Counted from the first letter of the stretch, positions 26,457 to 36,109 are shown. The stretch is DNA of 64,000 nt from JAJDFU01 sp964641965 (GCA_964641965.1 CAZXLD010000009.1:1-64000); one strand, 5' to 3'. The notes: generated by a model not told the origin, from the sequence alone. A program made the numbers and translations.

Positions 26457-28895
26457 CTATTTCTTGTAAAGCGACCAAGTAGCTTCGGCTTCGAATGCTG
26501 AAGCTGATTTATGAGGTTGTAGCGAATGGTATTCTCCGTTCAACCAGGTTTTGAGGCTACCATCATAGTACTTACTCCCCGGGTTGCCGGATTGACCCCC
26601 GGGGAAAACACCCCATGCCTGAACCGGATCCGAGAGTTCGACCACCATACGCCAGGAAGGCCCATTGGAGCTGGAAATTGCATTGGGAGCCTCTCGATAG
26701 CCATCGGATTTGAGATAAGCACTCGAAAATGCATCGATCTGGCCCAAATGCCGAATACGGAGTTGGATATAATCCGCCCAATTCAAAGATGCATTTGCAT
26801 AAGCCCTTCCATTTTTCTTCACCATTTCCCGAAAAGCCCGGGTGATTATCGCATCAGCATCCTCAATTTCTGTTGTAGATTGATGGTCGAAAATGAAATG
26901 GTCCGGATTTGTTTCCAACATCTCAATTAGCCGCCATCGTTCCGGATAAGCCACTCGCATGGAATCGGCGAGGGCGATAATCTCATCAAAAGTGAGCCGA
27001 AAGACACCTCGATACCAATTTTCAAACAATACCGGAGCTGAGTAATCTCCCTCAAAACGGTAGTCCCAGCTTTCCAGTTCCTGCAGGATTTGGGCTGCTG
27101 TATCTGATAAATTTTCCCGTTGTAGCCTTTCAAGCAATACAGGAAGTAGTTCCATAGGAAACAGGCTTCGATCATCGTTCTGCAAAGCCATCATGTCATC
27201 AGGCTCCCAGCCTTGCGCTTCTTCCAGTCGATCATTAATGTAGCGCCCCCGATAATCATTGAAATAGCCATTGTAATAATATGGATAGGTGGTATCGGTA
27301 GACCGTTGATTGGCAGAAGAAACAAATCCCCGAGCCGGGTTTTTCACCTTGGGTACCCGGTCCATAGGAATAATGGCAGGCCATTGATTCTCCGACCTGC
27401 TGCCATCCTGGACAAAGCGCCCTTGTTGTTCTCTTTTGAATGGAAATTTTCCATTTACCTGAAGGGCGATGTCCCCATCTTTAGCTGCGAAAACGAAGTT
27501 TTGAGCCGGGTAACCAAAACCGACCAACGCTTTTTCAAAATCAGCATGATTGCGGGCTTGTCCCAGTCGAATAAAGGCGCCAAGTTCATAAAAGTCCTGC
27601 CCCGGAAAGGATTCATTAGCTAACCAATGCATAGCCAGATCCTTGCGAGTATCATTGGGATCGGTATACACCACCGGCCCCCATGCGGTCATTTTGCATG
27701 AATCCAGTACCGGCTTGCTTCTTCCGCGTACCTCAATGGTATCTATCACTATGGAAACTTGTTCCTTTTTCCCGTCCAACTCATATTCCGTGCGTGCTGT
27801 ATTGGTCCATTGCATTCGATACCAATCCAGCACATCCTGCGACACATTGGTCACCCCCCAGGCAATGTCCGCATTAAACCCGATGACCAAACCGGGCAAT
27901 CCAGGTATAGAGACCCCATACACTTGATACTCGGGCGTATGGATATGCATTTCATACCAAATGGAAGGAAGCGTCAGATTGAGGTGCGGATCGTTAGCCA
28001 ATAAAGGATTGCCTGAGGCTGTTCGAGCACCAGCGACCGCCCAATTATTGCTACCCACGAAATCCGGTGGCAATGGAATCAGGTCGTGATTATAAGTCAA
28101 CCCGCTTAGTTCTTGCTTAAGATAATCTTCTACGGGTAGGATATAAGGCTCAAAAGCCCAATCAACTTCTTTTGGGATTACCGGAGATTGCTGCGGGTTT
28201 AACTCTGGATACAGGAATTGAAAATGCTCTTCTCCGAAGAACTCCCGCATATTGCTCATCTCTACGTCCTCACTTCGGAGGCATAAGGTCTGAGCCATGG
28301 ATTTGAAAATCAAAATCGAATGCCAGGGACTCCACTGCTCGGGTTCATAGTGCAAGAGCTTATATTCTATAGGGTAATCTTTGGGGTCTAAACTGGAAAT
28401 AAAGGCATTAACCCCACTGGTGAAAGCAACTAAATAACCATATTCTTCCGGGATGGATTTGTATAACTCTACCAACTCTTTTGCGGATCTTGAAAATCCT
28501 AATCGCCGTTGATTAATGTCCCGGCGGAGGAGCCTTTCACCTAGAATTTCACTCAACCTTCCAGCTGTGCTCCGGGCTGTGATATCCATTTGCCACAAAC
28601 GAAAGGCGGCCGAAACATAACCCTGTGCCCAGAATGCATCTTCCAGGCTTTCGGCATAGATATGAGGAACCATGCGATCGTCAAAAGCTATTGTAACACT
28701 GCCTTGCATTCCTTCAACACTCAGTTCCAAATCCGAGATAGGCCGTTTTCCTTCAGCCTGCTGCCAAAAGCCGCTGAAAGGTGATAATAGCGGGCCTAAA
28801 GGGGGAAAGGCCAGACCAAACGGCTGGTAGGTTCCCAAAAACCAGAGCGCCAAGGACAATAGGGCCAAGGGGAGTAGAAACTTATACCTAAACAT
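26457..28895 (-). CDS. Penicillin acylase family protein (Ntn hydrolase)
   Basis: Member of the penicillin G acylase / acyl-homoserine-lactone acylase family of Ntn hydrolases, made as a precursor and cut to alpha and beta chains. An N-terminal membrane anchor or signal (about 8-25) sends it to the periplasm. The alpha region includes IAFDDRMVPHIYAES; the self-cleavage site is FVG|SNNWAVAG with Ser282 as the new N-terminal nucleophile, followed by LLANDPHLNLTLPSIWYE, a very typical beta-chain block. The C-terminal GGQSGNPGSKYYDGSLKTWLNGEY is also diagnostic. At 812 residues it is normal. Substrate cannot be predicted; family members cleave amides ranging from beta-lactams to AHLs. Confidence 0.92.
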   Translation of the reverse strand: MFRYKFLLPLALLSLALWFLGTYQPFGLAFPPLGPLLSPFSGFWQQAEGKRPISDLELSVEGMQGSVTIAFDDRMVPHIYAESLEDAFWAQGYVSAAFRLWQMDITARSTAGRLSEILGERLLRRDINQRRLGFSRSAKELVELYKSIPEEYGYLVAFTSGVNAFISSLDPKDYPIEYKLLHYEPEQWSPWHSILIFKSMAQTLCLRSEDVEMSNMREFFGEEHFQFLYPELNPQQSPVIPKEVDWAFEPYILPVEDYLKQELSGLTYNHDLIPLPPDFVGSNNWAVAGARTASGNPLLANDPHLNLTLPSIWYEMHIHTPEYQVYGVSIPGLPGLVIGFNADIAWGVTNVSQDVLDWYRMQWTNTARTEYELDGKKEQVSIVIDTIEVRGRSKPVLDSCKMTAWGPVVYTDPNDTRKDLAMHWLANESFPGQDFYELGAFIRLGQARNHADFEKALVGFGYPAQNFVFAAKDGDIALQVNGKFPFKREQQGRFVQDGSRSENQWPAIIPMDRVPKVKNPARGFVSSANQRSTDTTYPYYYNGYFNDYRGRYINDRLEEAQGWEPDDMMALQNDDRSLFPMELLPVLLERLQRENLSDTAAQILQELESWDYRFEGDYSAPVLFENWYRGVFRLTFDEIIALADSMRVAYPERWRLIEMLETNPDHFIFDHQSTTEIEDADAIITRAFREMVKKNGRAYANASLNWADYIQLRIRHLGQIDAFSSAYLKSDGYREAPNAISSSNGPSWRMVVELSDPVQAWGVFPGGQSGNPGSKYYDGSLKTWLNGEYHSLQPHKSASAFEAEATWSLYKK

Positions 28896-28926
28896 ATTGT
28901 TAGACTCCTGTTTCGAAATTTAAGGA

Positions 28927-29466
28927 ATGAGATACCTAACAATAGTAATCATTTGTTTTTTATTTGGCTGTCAGTCCAGGGGAATCGATTTATTTTTGGC
29001 TACTGGAGATCCACAATATCATACTACGCCTCCATCTCGCTATTACTTCAAGAATATTCGGAGTCACCGCTATTTCAGCCAAGAACTGGAGGGTAGCAGG
29101 GCAGAGATTTTTCAACCCAGAGCTTTGATCCAGGAGGTAGATCCATCTCATTTCTTGCCCTCTATTGCAGATCATTGGTTGGAAGATGAAGCCTATCTGC
29201 TTTTACTTCCCTATCCTCCTGTACCCCTATCCGGCGAGGCCCGTATTGAGCTCCAAACGAAAAATGGGTTGGATACCCTGACTTTGGATGATATGAATCC
29301 AAATACGCATCTGGCAGCCTACTTAAGCCTTATGCGCAATGTAGAGGAAGGCAGTACCTTTTATTTATTGGAAGGAGGTAATCGGTCTCCATTTTGGAAA
29401 GGGATTGATGCCACCGCTCTGGAAATGGTTTACCAGGATTTCCTTCGGTTAACAGAGAAAAACTGA
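28927..29466 (+). CDS. Putative lipoprotein of unknown function
   Basis: A 179-residue protein with a short lipoprotein signal: MRYLTIVIICFLFGC, with Cys15 as the lipidation site. The rest is soluble with no motif I recognise; the C-terminal half (FYLLEGGNRSPFWKGIDATALEMVYQDFLRL) looks like a compact alpha/beta fold. Its start is only 31 bp from the start of the divergent acylase gene, so the two share one control region. It converges on yaaA, with stops 8 nt apart. Confidence 0.65.
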   Translation: MRYLTIVIICFLFGCQSRGIDLFLATGDPQYHTTPPSRYYFKNIRSHRYFSQELEGSRAEIFQPRALIQEVDPSHFLPSIADHWLEDEAYLLLLPYPPVPLSGEARIELQTKNGLDTLTLDDMNPNTHLAAYLSLMRNVEEGSTFYLLEGGNRSPFWKGIDATALEMVYQDFLRLTEKN

Positions 29467-29474
29467 AAGATGAA

Positions 29475-30236
29475 TTATCGGGTAAAAAGCCAGTTATCCC
29501 TGTCTGATTCGGCTTCGTTGAATTGATAATCTTCCATATCAAACTCTTTAAGGGCATCGGGGTCTGTTATGCGATTCAGCACCATAAATCGAGCCATTAA
29601 TCCCCTGGCCTTTTTGGCAAAAAAGGAAATGACTTTCAATTCACCGTCGCGCTCTTCCTTGAAATGAATGTGCAGGATGTGCCCCTGAACCCGTTCTGGT
29701 TGAACTGCCTGAAAATATTCCTTAGATGCCAAATTGATTAAAACTGAACTACCAGACTCACTTAGAGCTTGATTTAATTCGTCTGTTATTTGGTTGTCCC
29801 AAAACTGATACAACGATTTGGCCCGTTTCACCTCCAATGGAGTCCCCATCTCCAGCCGGTAGGGATGAATAAGATCCAGTGGCCGGAGTAGGCCGTACAA
29901 TCCGGAGAGGATGCGCATATGTCGCTGGGCAAATTCCAGGTCGTTTTCAGAAAAATCGGCCGCCTGGAGACCTTGATAGACATCGCCTTGAAAAGTTAAT
30001 ACAGCCTGTTTCTCCCTACCAGGTTGAGGGGGAAATTCCATAGCTTGATAGCGTTCAACGTTTAAGTCAGAAAGGTCTTTGCTAATATCCATCAGATTTT
30101 GGAGCTGCCTACTCGATTTTTTCTGCAGGACAACTGCCAATTCTTCAGCTTGATCCAGCAAAGCTGGAAAGCTGTGGGGTAAGGGTTGTATCGGTTCTTC
30201 GTTCAATCGTTTTGCTGGGGAAAGAATAGCGATCAT
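29475..30236 (-). CDS. yaaA: Peroxide stress protein YaaA
   Basis: YaaA/DUF328 family; in E. coli it lowers free iron and so limits Fenton damage during peroxide stress, and it has a DNA-binding fold. The N-terminus MIAILSPAKRLN is typical, with FQGDVYQGLQA, ILSGLYGLLRPLDLIHPYRLEMGTPL and the C-terminal SFFAKKARGLMARFM. The 253-residue length is standard. It is a single gene, transcribed opposite to the candidate RNA at 30381-30467. Confidence 0.95.
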   Translation of the reverse strand: MIAILSPAKRLNEEPIQPLPHSFPALLDQAEELAVVLQKKSSRQLQNLMDISKDLSDLNVERYQAMEFPPQPGREKQAVLTFQGDVYQGLQAADFSENDLEFAQRHMRILSGLYGLLRPLDLIHPYRLEMGTPLEVKRAKSLYQFWDNQITDELNQALSESGSSVLINLASKEYFQAVQPERVQGHILHIHFKEERDGELKVISFFAKKARGLMARFMVLNRITDPDALKEFDMEDYQFNEAESDRDNWLFTR

Positions 30237-30357
30237 GGACGGTCAGGATTATCGATCTAAGGACGGATTCCAAGTAGAATTTCTCTTTTGACAGAAAATT
30301 GTAACTAAAATTACCAGAAAATCCGGCTCCTATGTATGATTAAAAACTATAATGCCG

Positions 30358-30388
30358 TTGTGAAATCCCCTGAAACAAGTTATACTTG
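30358..30388 (+). promoter_or_regulatory. Promoter of a candidate small RNA
   Basis: TTG at 30358-30360, a 20-nt spacer, and TATACTTG at 30381-30388: the -33/-7 spacing of Bacteroidota sigma-A promoters with one mismatch in the -7 box. No protein-coding gene follows on this strand. Confidence 0.5.
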
Positions 30389-30393
30389 TAGGG

Positions 30394-30467
30394 TATCTAA
30401 AAAGTAGTTTTTGTGTTTATTTGTTTGGGTTAGAGACCCTTGTCTTTCAGGCAAGGGTTTTTCTTTT
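30394..30467 (+). ncRNA. Candidate small RNA, about 75 nt
   Basis: A transcript from the promoter at 30358-30388 would start near 30394 and end at the terminator at 30436-30467. It holds no open frame with a start. The 5' part is U/A-rich and single-stranded; the 3' part is the terminator stem. I do not recognise an RNA family. Confidence 0.4.
30436..30467 (+). terminator. Intrinsic terminator of the candidate small RNA
   Basis: CCCTTGTC, loop TTTCA, GGCAAGGG (one G-T pair), then TTTTTCTTTT. On the other strand the stem is not followed by T, so it works only in the plus direction. Confidence 0.75.
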
Positions 30468-30475
30468 CCCCAACG

Positions 30476-30506
30476 AAAACAGCCTGAGCATTAGCTGCCC
30501 AGGCTG
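30476..30506 (-). terminator. Terminator of the DUF1573 gene
   Basis: Minus strand: CAGCCTGGGCA, loop GCTAA, TGCTCAGGCTG, TTTT; an 11-bp stem with one G-T pair, 47 bp after the stop. Confidence 0.8.
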
Positions 30507-30552
30507 TATAACACCATTTAGCTATTGGTGTTTAGGTCGGTATGACCGAACT

Positions 30553-30999
30553 CTAATTATTGAATGGGTTATTGGAGTTGGCGGGTACGCCTTCAGGCTC
30601 GGCTTCCGGCTTCTGTACTTCACCAAAAATGGTCAGCACCTTGGTAGCCGGCTTGGCATTAGTAACCAAGGTTACTGTTTTCCGGAATTTACCAATGCGC
30701 TTGGTTTCGTAACGAACTTTGATCTCAGCAGATTCGCCGGGCATGATTGGCTTGTCCGGATAAGTGGGCACTGTACATCCGCAGGAACCTTTAGCCTGCT
30801 TAATGACCAGCGGCTCGGTACCATTATTCACAAAGGTGAATACACGGAAGGGATCGGCATTTTGCTTGATCGTGCCATAATCGATGATCTCCTGCTCAAA
30901 TTGCAAGCCAGGTCCTTCCACTTGCTGCTCAGTAGCTTCCTGAGCCATCAAAAAACCGGTGAAGCCTAGAAATAAAAAAAGAAGAATGCTTTGTCTCAT
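30553..30999 (-). CDS. DUF1573 domain protein, secreted
   Basis: A 148-residue exported protein with a signal peptide (about 1-19, cleaved near LMAQ|E). The mature part is a DUF1573 immunoglobulin-like domain, recognised from the FEQEIIDYGTIKQNADPFRVFTFVNNGTEPLVI stretch and the GSCGCTVPTYP motif with its conserved CxC. It ends in a Pro/Asn-rich tail. Such proteins are very common in this phylum, often several per genome, with no settled function; they are thought to be periplasmic or surface binding modules. It is a single gene with its own promoter and terminator. Confidence 0.88.
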   Translation of the reverse strand: MRQSILLFLFLGFTGFLMAQEATEQQVEGPGLQFEQEIIDYGTIKQNADPFRVFTFVNNGTEPLVIKQAKGSCGCTVPTYPDKPIMPGESAEIKVRYETKRIGKFRKTVTLVTNAKPATKVLTIFGEVQKPEAEPEGVPANSNNPFNN

Positions 31000-31036
31000 G
31001 GATACTATTTTGTGGAGGTTAAAACGTGAATTGATA

Positions 31037-31044
31037 CAAAAGTA
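31037..31044 (-). promoter_or_regulatory. Candidate -7 element of the DUF1573 gene
   Basis: Minus strand reads TACTTTTG, an exact TAnnTTTG, 37 nt before the ATG; the -33 position holds TTT rather than TTG. Confidence 0.45.
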
Positions 31045-31400
31045 GGAGCGTCTCTTTTCAATTGAAAGTTTTGGGACTCCTATTTGGTTAATAGGCTGTT
31101 AATAAGAAGCATAATTTTTTCAAGATGAGCTTTTTCCTGCTTTTCCAATGGTAAATGATCTTCTATTTACAGACAAATCCACAATCTTCAAAGGGAAGAA
31201 ATCATACATATCTTAATCCCCTCACCCGCCGTCCATTAAAATGTAAATTCCTCTCAATCCGCGTTATAATCCAGTTAATACGTCAACTTAGGGTGCATAA
31301 GTTGGGTTATTTTTTTATTATTTTTGTGCTGCTTTTGAAAGCCGGATGGAATATCCGGCGAATGCTCTTTCTTAAACCAGAGATGTAAGCTGTCTTTCCC
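31045..31400. other. Gap ahead of the E1 dehydrogenase gene
   Basis: AT-rich and without a supported gene. An exact -7 box (TATTTTTG at 31319-31326) could drive the dehydrogenase gene 75 bp further on, but the only TTG near it is 14 nt upstream, too close. A plus-strand frame at 31155-31388 overlaps this box and is not believed. Confidence 0.4.
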
Positions 31401-33830
31401 ATGCTTGAACCTTCACTTGCAAATGAGGCGATAGGAAGTCCTATTCACACACCTACAGGGCTCACCTTTGATCAAATTCGAAAAGACTTCGAATTGTGTT
31501 GTTTAAGCAGGGAAGCAAGTCTGTTAGCCCGAAGAGAAGTACTTACCGGAAAAGCAAAGTTTGGCATTATAGGCGATGGCAAAGAAGTCCCTCAGGTCGC
31601 TTGGGCTCGTTTTTTTAGTAAAGGTGATTTTAGATCTGGCTATTACAGGGATCAAACCTTTCACATGGCCTTGGGGCTATGTACCCTGGATGCCTTTTAC
31701 GCCCAATTGTATGCCGACATCCATAATGATCCTTACAGCGCGGGAAGGCAGATGAATAATCATTTTGCCACCCCCCTAATCGATCAGGATGGCAACTGGG
31801 TCGATCATACCCAATCCTATAATGTTTCCTCCGATATTTCCAGTACTGCCGGCCAAATGGCAAGAGCGCTTGGTATCGCACTGGCCTCCAAAAAATATCG
31901 AGAATCGGATCCGGATGTACAAAATGGATTTTCAAATACTGGGAATGAGATCTCCTTTTGCACCATTGGGGATGCAAGTACTTCCGAAGGCATATTTTGG
32001 GAAACATTAAATGCTGCCGGCGTCATGCAAGTTCCCCTGGCAGTCCTGGTCTGGGATGATGGGTATGGCATTTCTGTTCCAGTTGAATTTCAAACTACAA
32101 AAGGCAGTATATCCGAGGCGGTATCCGGTCTGCAAGGCTCCGAAAACGAAAACGGTATCCGGATATTTACCGTAAACGGCTGGGACTATCCGGCTTTGGT
32201 TCAAACGTACAAGGAAGCTACCCGGCTTTGTCGAGAGGAACACCGTCCAGTTTTAATTCATGTTACAGAATTGACACAGCCCCAGGGGCACTCTACCTCC
32301 GGATCACACGAACGGTACAAGTCCAAAAAAAGGTTAGCCTGGGAAAAGGAATATGATTGCATTCGCAAGATGGCCGATTGGGTGATCCACGAAGGCATCC
32401 TAACGCAAGAAGAAGTAGACCAAATCCAGCGAGAGGCCAAAAAAAAGGCCAAGGCGGGAAAAGACCGGGCCTGGAAAGCGTACAATCAGCCTGTTCGTAG
32501 ACAATTACAGGAACTTAAGTCCATTTACCAAGGCATCCCCGAGCCTGATCAAGAACTAGCACAACTCATCAACGAATTGGGTGCTATGATGACCCCAATG
32601 TTCTCTGAACTGGTTAAGCATGCCCGCCAAGTTTACTTCGCCTTAATCCAGAACTACCCGCCTCAGGATACGGAAGCCCTCGAACGTTGGATCAACCTCC
32701 ATGCTCAGGATGGGCATGCCCGTTATGAAAGTCATCTCTACAGCGAGACAGCCAAATCTCCTCTTAAGGTCCCTGTCATCCTGCCTACCTACGGAGATAA
32801 TGCTCCTAAGAAAAATGGTTTTGAAATTCTGAACACCTTTTTTGATAAAGCCTTTGAAAGGTACCCTCAACTGTATGCTTTCGGGGAAGATGTGGGGCAA
32901 ATTGGTGACGTGAACCAAGGTTTTGCTGGCCTTCAAAAAAAATATGGGGAATCCAGGATTTTTGATACCGGTATTCGAGAGTGGACAATCATGGGGCAAG
33001 CGATCGGAATGGCCTTACGCGGCATGCGCCCCATTGCCGAGATTCAATACCTGGATTACCTAATTTATGGATTAGAGCCCTTAATGGATGATTTGGCCAC
33101 ACTACGGTGGAGAAGTGCCGGCATCCAAATGGCCCCTGCAATTATACGGACGCGCGGACACCGATTAGAAGGCATTTGGCATGCAGGTTCTCCCCTCGGC
33201 ATGATCATCAATGCCTTGCGAGGAGTTCACGTTCTGGTGCCGCGCAATATGACCCAAGCAGCAGGCATGTATAATACCCTGCTCCAGGGAGATGATCCCG
33301 CACTGGTAATCGAGTGCCTGAACGGCTACAGATTAAAGGAAAAGCTGCCCGAAAATATTGGAACTTACACAGTCCCATTGGGAATACCCGAGGTACTTAG
33401 AACCGGGTCGGACCTCACGCTGGTTACCTATGGCACTTGTGTACGCGTTGCCCAGGTCGCACTTGAAATGTTAGAACCCCACGGAATATCGATCGAGTTG
33501 ATTGACGTCCAAAGCCTGCTCCCATTTGATCTGGAAAATCGAATTGTAGAGTCGCTCCGGAAAACAAATCGCATCCTCTTCCTCGACGAAGATGTTCCGG
33601 GAGGTGCTTCAGCATATATGATGCAAATGGTACTGGAAAAACAGGGAGGATACCAGTATTTGGACTCCCCTCCTGCTACGCTCACAGCCAAAGCGCATCG
33701 ACCTCCTTACGGCTCAGATGGGGATTACTTCTCCAAGCCAAATCCGGAAGATGTATTTGAAAAGATTTACCAGATCATGCATGAAGCAGACCCGGGTAGG
33801 TTTCCCAACCAGTTCTCCAGCCTCTCCTAG
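31401..33830 (+). CDS. Fused E1 alpha/beta subunit of a 2-oxoacid dehydrogenase
   Basis: Thiamine-diphosphate enzyme that decarboxylates a 2-oxoacid and hands the acyl group to a lipoyl E2 protein. Residues about 1-400 are the alpha part, with the ThDP motif GDASTSEG...NAAG...PLAVLVWDDGYGIS (the GDG-type Mg/ThDP loop). Residues about 450-800 are the beta part, with YAFGEDVGQIGDVNQGF, MGQAIGMALRGMRPIAEIQYLDY and FLDEDVPGGASAYM. The 809-residue fusion is the form usual in this phylum. Branched-chain 2-oxoacid dehydrogenase is the likeliest identity, but pyruvate cannot be excluded; no E2 or E3 gene lies nearby. Confidence 0.9.
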   Translation: MLEPSLANEAIGSPIHTPTGLTFDQIRKDFELCCLSREASLLARREVLTGKAKFGIIGDGKEVPQVAWARFFSKGDFRSGYYRDQTFHMALGLCTLDAFYAQLYADIHNDPYSAGRQMNNHFATPLIDQDGNWVDHTQSYNVSSDISSTAGQMARALGIALASKKYRESDPDVQNGFSNTGNEISFCTIGDASTSEGIFWETLNAAGVMQVPLAVLVWDDGYGISVPVEFQTTKGSISEAVSGLQGSENENGIRIFTVNGWDYPALVQTYKEATRLCREEHRPVLIHVTELTQPQGHSTSGSHERYKSKKRLAWEKEYDCIRKMADWVIHEGILTQEEVDQIQREAKKKAKAGKDRAWKAYNQPVRRQLQELKSIYQGIPEPDQELAQLINELGAMMTPMFSELVKHARQVYFALIQNYPPQDTEALERWINLHAQDGHARYESHLYSETAKSPLKVPVILPTYGDNAPKKNGFEILNTFFDKAFERYPQLYAFGEDVGQIGDVNQGFAGLQKKYGESRIFDTGIREWTIMGQAIGMALRGMRPIAEIQYLDYLIYGLEPLMDDLATLRWRSAGIQMAPAIIRTRGHRLEGIWHAGSPLGMIINALRGVHVLVPRNMTQAAGMYNTLLQGDDPALVIECLNGYRLKEKLPENIGTYTVPLGIPEVLRTGSDLTLVTYGTCVRVAQVALEMLEPHGISIELIDVQSLLPFDLENRIVESLRKTNRILFLDEDVPGGASAYMMQMVLEKQGGYQYLDSPPATLTAKAHRPPYGSDGDYFSKPNPEDVFEKIYQIMHEADPGRFPNQFSSLS

Positions 33831-33851
33831 AGATTGGTCATCTAAGTGGTA

Positions 33852-36017
33852 CTATTTAAGGACTAGAATTCTTCGAGTAACCGGATGTTGAAGCCCAGGC
33901 CCTTGCAGGGAAAGAAAATAGGACCCACTGCTTATGTTTTCGGGAAGCTTGAAGACCAGGGTTTGGCGAGCTGGATTGCCATTAGGGTCTGTATGGACCT
34001 CTAAGTTCCACCTTCTTCCAAGCAGATCGCTTAGGGTAACCCTCATTTGCTCCCGGCCACCAGGCAATTCAACCGGCCAGAACAGTCGTTCCCGAGTGGG
34101 GTTCGGATAGGGAAACCCGACCTTAGAAAGCGATGGGCTATATACGGCTGTGATCTGCTCAGGTAGAATCGTAATGAAGGATGGGCTTAGGGCAAAAAAG
34201 AGGTGATCTGCCGCCTTGATTTTCAACAGCCCTTTCCAAACGGTATCCGGCATGGAAGGAGCCATCACGAAAGCACTCCCCGAATTACTAACCTTGGCCA
34301 AGGTGTCCGGAAAGGTTGTACCGCCATCGGGCGAGAACAATATCCAGACTGAATCTACATTGACCGGAGGCAAGTCGGTTTTTGACACTTCCCAAGCTAC
34401 GAGATAAGACTGCCCCCCCTGCCAGGTAACGGCCTCACTGGGTTCGTTCAATTTAAAAGGGCCTGCTCGATCCGTTACGTCTAGAAATAACAGATCCGAA
34501 TCAAGGCCCCCTCTTTGATCTCGTATGGTCATTCGAAAGGTTAAGGACCTAGCATATTCCGGTATTACCTCTCCCGGCCGATCGTCTTCCTCCAATAAAA
34601 AGGAAACCCTGGGAAAAATACGGATGGGACTGGTATCCGGCTCGAAAGACCGGAATAAGGGAGCATTCCCTTCAGGTTGATCCAGGGGAACCCGAGGCCC
34701 AATGTCCCATTGTTCCCAGTTGTACAAGATCTGGTCACCGTCAGGATCAAAAGCTTTCCCTTGAAGCTCAAAAGGGGTGCTTACTGGTAGCGTATAGGCC
34801 TGATCCAAAAGTTGCGCTTGGGGAATCGTATTTCCAGAGGGTGCAACAGAGGCACAACCTCTACCCGCTTCCATTCGGGTGAAGTTGACAATTTGAGCAA
34901 CCGAAGCCGAATGAAAATAACCATCTACCCCAGACGCCAAATTATTGGGGCCACAGATACCTGCGTAACTCATAATGGTGGATCCACTTCCTGGTTCAAA
35001 GGGTTGCGGACCACTCAAGCCACAATTGTTGAACGTATGATCGGCTCCGAATTGATGCCCGATCTCATGAGCCACGTAGTCGAGATCAAATGCATTCCCG
35101 AAGGGCATTTCGAAGGAAGAAAACCCTCCAGCTTTTCGAATGGAATCACACACAGAACCTAATAGGGCTACCCCTGCATTACCCACGCTGAATACATGCC
35201 CAATATCGTACGCTTCTACTCCTACATACCGATTGAACAATAGCGTATTACCCAGGAGTACATCGCCTTCAAATGGATCTGTATCCGGGTTAAAAAAGAA
35301 AAGGGTATCCGTGTTTTCAATCAATTGAAATCGGACGGCCAGGTCGCGTTCGAAGATGCCATTAATACGGTGAATAGTAGACCCAATGGAAGCCAAAACA
35401 CTGGCAGTATCATTATTAAAGAAGGCTGAATATTCTCCAGTAGCCGCAATGGCGATTCTATAGGTGAAAATGGAATCTCCAATCGGCATCCAGATGGGCT
35501 CTTGGCGGCTCCGTTTGTTTTCCTCTCCCTGGTGTACCAGGCAGGATCTCATAGAACGCCTGATTGAAGTCTTATTTTTATAAAAAGAGCTGTAAGTTCC
35601 CGGGGCCACTGGTTCTACAAACCACTCCCCTTCCGGACTATAAATCCATGCGTGTATTCCATTTGGCCCAATATCAAACTTCACCGAAGACCCCTGATCA
35701 CGCTCTATTTGACCATTAAAAAATCGAAGGTCTGAATACTTTTCAGTTAAGCCTTTTGCCAGTAGCGTAGTATCCAGACTGAGCCACAACCATTTGACTT
35801 GGCCTTCGGGATCTGGAATCGGAAAACGGAAAGACTTATTAGCCTGTATCCAATCCTGTGCCTTTCCAAGATCGATAGACCAGGTGACTTTTCCCTCGAT
35901 ACCAGTTTCCCTATCCAGGAAGGTCCAATAGCGGTCCTGGCAATAACCAGATGGACTTGCTAAGCAAACGAAAAACAAAAAAGGAAAAAAGGTTTGCAAC
36001 GACCGGATGAACACCAT
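33852..36017 (-). CDS. Secreted M12B-like zinc metalloprotease with T9SS sorting domain
   Basis: An exported protease of about 721 residues. I start at the ATG at 36017 (MVFIRSLQTFFPFLFFVCLAS, a good signal peptide); a longer frame to 36236 would run into pckA and through its terminator. A propeptide-like region is followed by a reprolysin-type catalytic domain with HEIGHQFGADH at 317-327 (zinc ligands His317, His321, His327; Glu318 catalytic) and a downstream Met-turn-like IMSYAGIC. An Ig-like/Kre9-type segment follows (LNEPSEAVTWQGGQSYLVAWEVS). The last 80 residues (YPNPTRERLFWPVEL ... SGSYFLSLQG) are a type A T9SS C-terminal domain, so the protein is secreted across the outer membrane and probably surface-bound. 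Confidence 0.9.
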   Translation of the reverse strand: MVFIRSLQTFFPFLFFVCLASPSGYCQDRYWTFLDRETGIEGKVTWSIDLGKAQDWIQANKSFRFPIPDPEGQVKWLWLSLDTTLLAKGLTEKYSDLRFFNGQIERDQGSSVKFDIGPNGIHAWIYSPEGEWFVEPVAPGTYSSFYKNKTSIRRSMRSCLVHQGEENKRSRQEPIWMPIGDSIFTYRIAIAATGEYSAFFNNDTASVLASIGSTIHRINGIFERDLAVRFQLIENTDTLFFFNPDTDPFEGDVLLGNTLLFNRYVGVEAYDIGHVFSVGNAGVALLGSVCDSIRKAGGFSSFEMPFGNAFDLDYVAHEIGHQFGADHTFNNCGLSGPQPFEPGSGSTIMSYAGICGPNNLASGVDGYFHSASVAQIVNFTRMEAGRGCASVAPSGNTIPQAQLLDQAYTLPVSTPFELQGKAFDPDGDQILYNWEQWDIGPRVPLDQPEGNAPLFRSFEPDTSPIRIFPRVSFLLEEDDRPGEVIPEYARSLTFRMTIRDQRGGLDSDLLFLDVTDRAGPFKLNEPSEAVTWQGGQSYLVAWEVSKTDLPPVNVDSVWILFSPDGGTTFPDTLAKVSNSGSAFVMAPSMPDTVWKGLLKIKAADHLFFALSPSFITILPEQITAVYSPSLSKVGFPYPNPTRERLFWPVELPGGREQMRVTLSDLLGRRWNLEVHTDPNGNPARQTLVFKLPENISSGSYFLSLQGPGLQHPVTRRILVLK

Positions 36018-36073
36018 AGCCTGAAAAATACGGCTTTGAGGCCATGCAATTTGCCAGCAACCTGCCAAAGCAA

Positions 36074-36109
36074 TTAAAAAACCGGCTCCTCCATACAAAG
36101 GAACCGGCT
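36074..36109 (-). terminator. Terminator of pckA
   Basis: Minus strand AGCCGGTTCC pairs with GGAGCCGGTT (two G-T pairs) across a 10-nt loop, followed by TTTTTTAATT; 24 bp after the pckA stop. Confidence 0.8.

Noticed and set aside
30421..30969. Plus-strand 182-residue frame opposite the DUF1573 gene
   Set aside because: It is a shadow of the minus-strand gene and includes two terminators.
31155..31388. Plus-strand 77-residue frame before the E1 gene
   Set aside because: It overlaps a likely -7 box and the leader of the next gene; composition is not protein-like.
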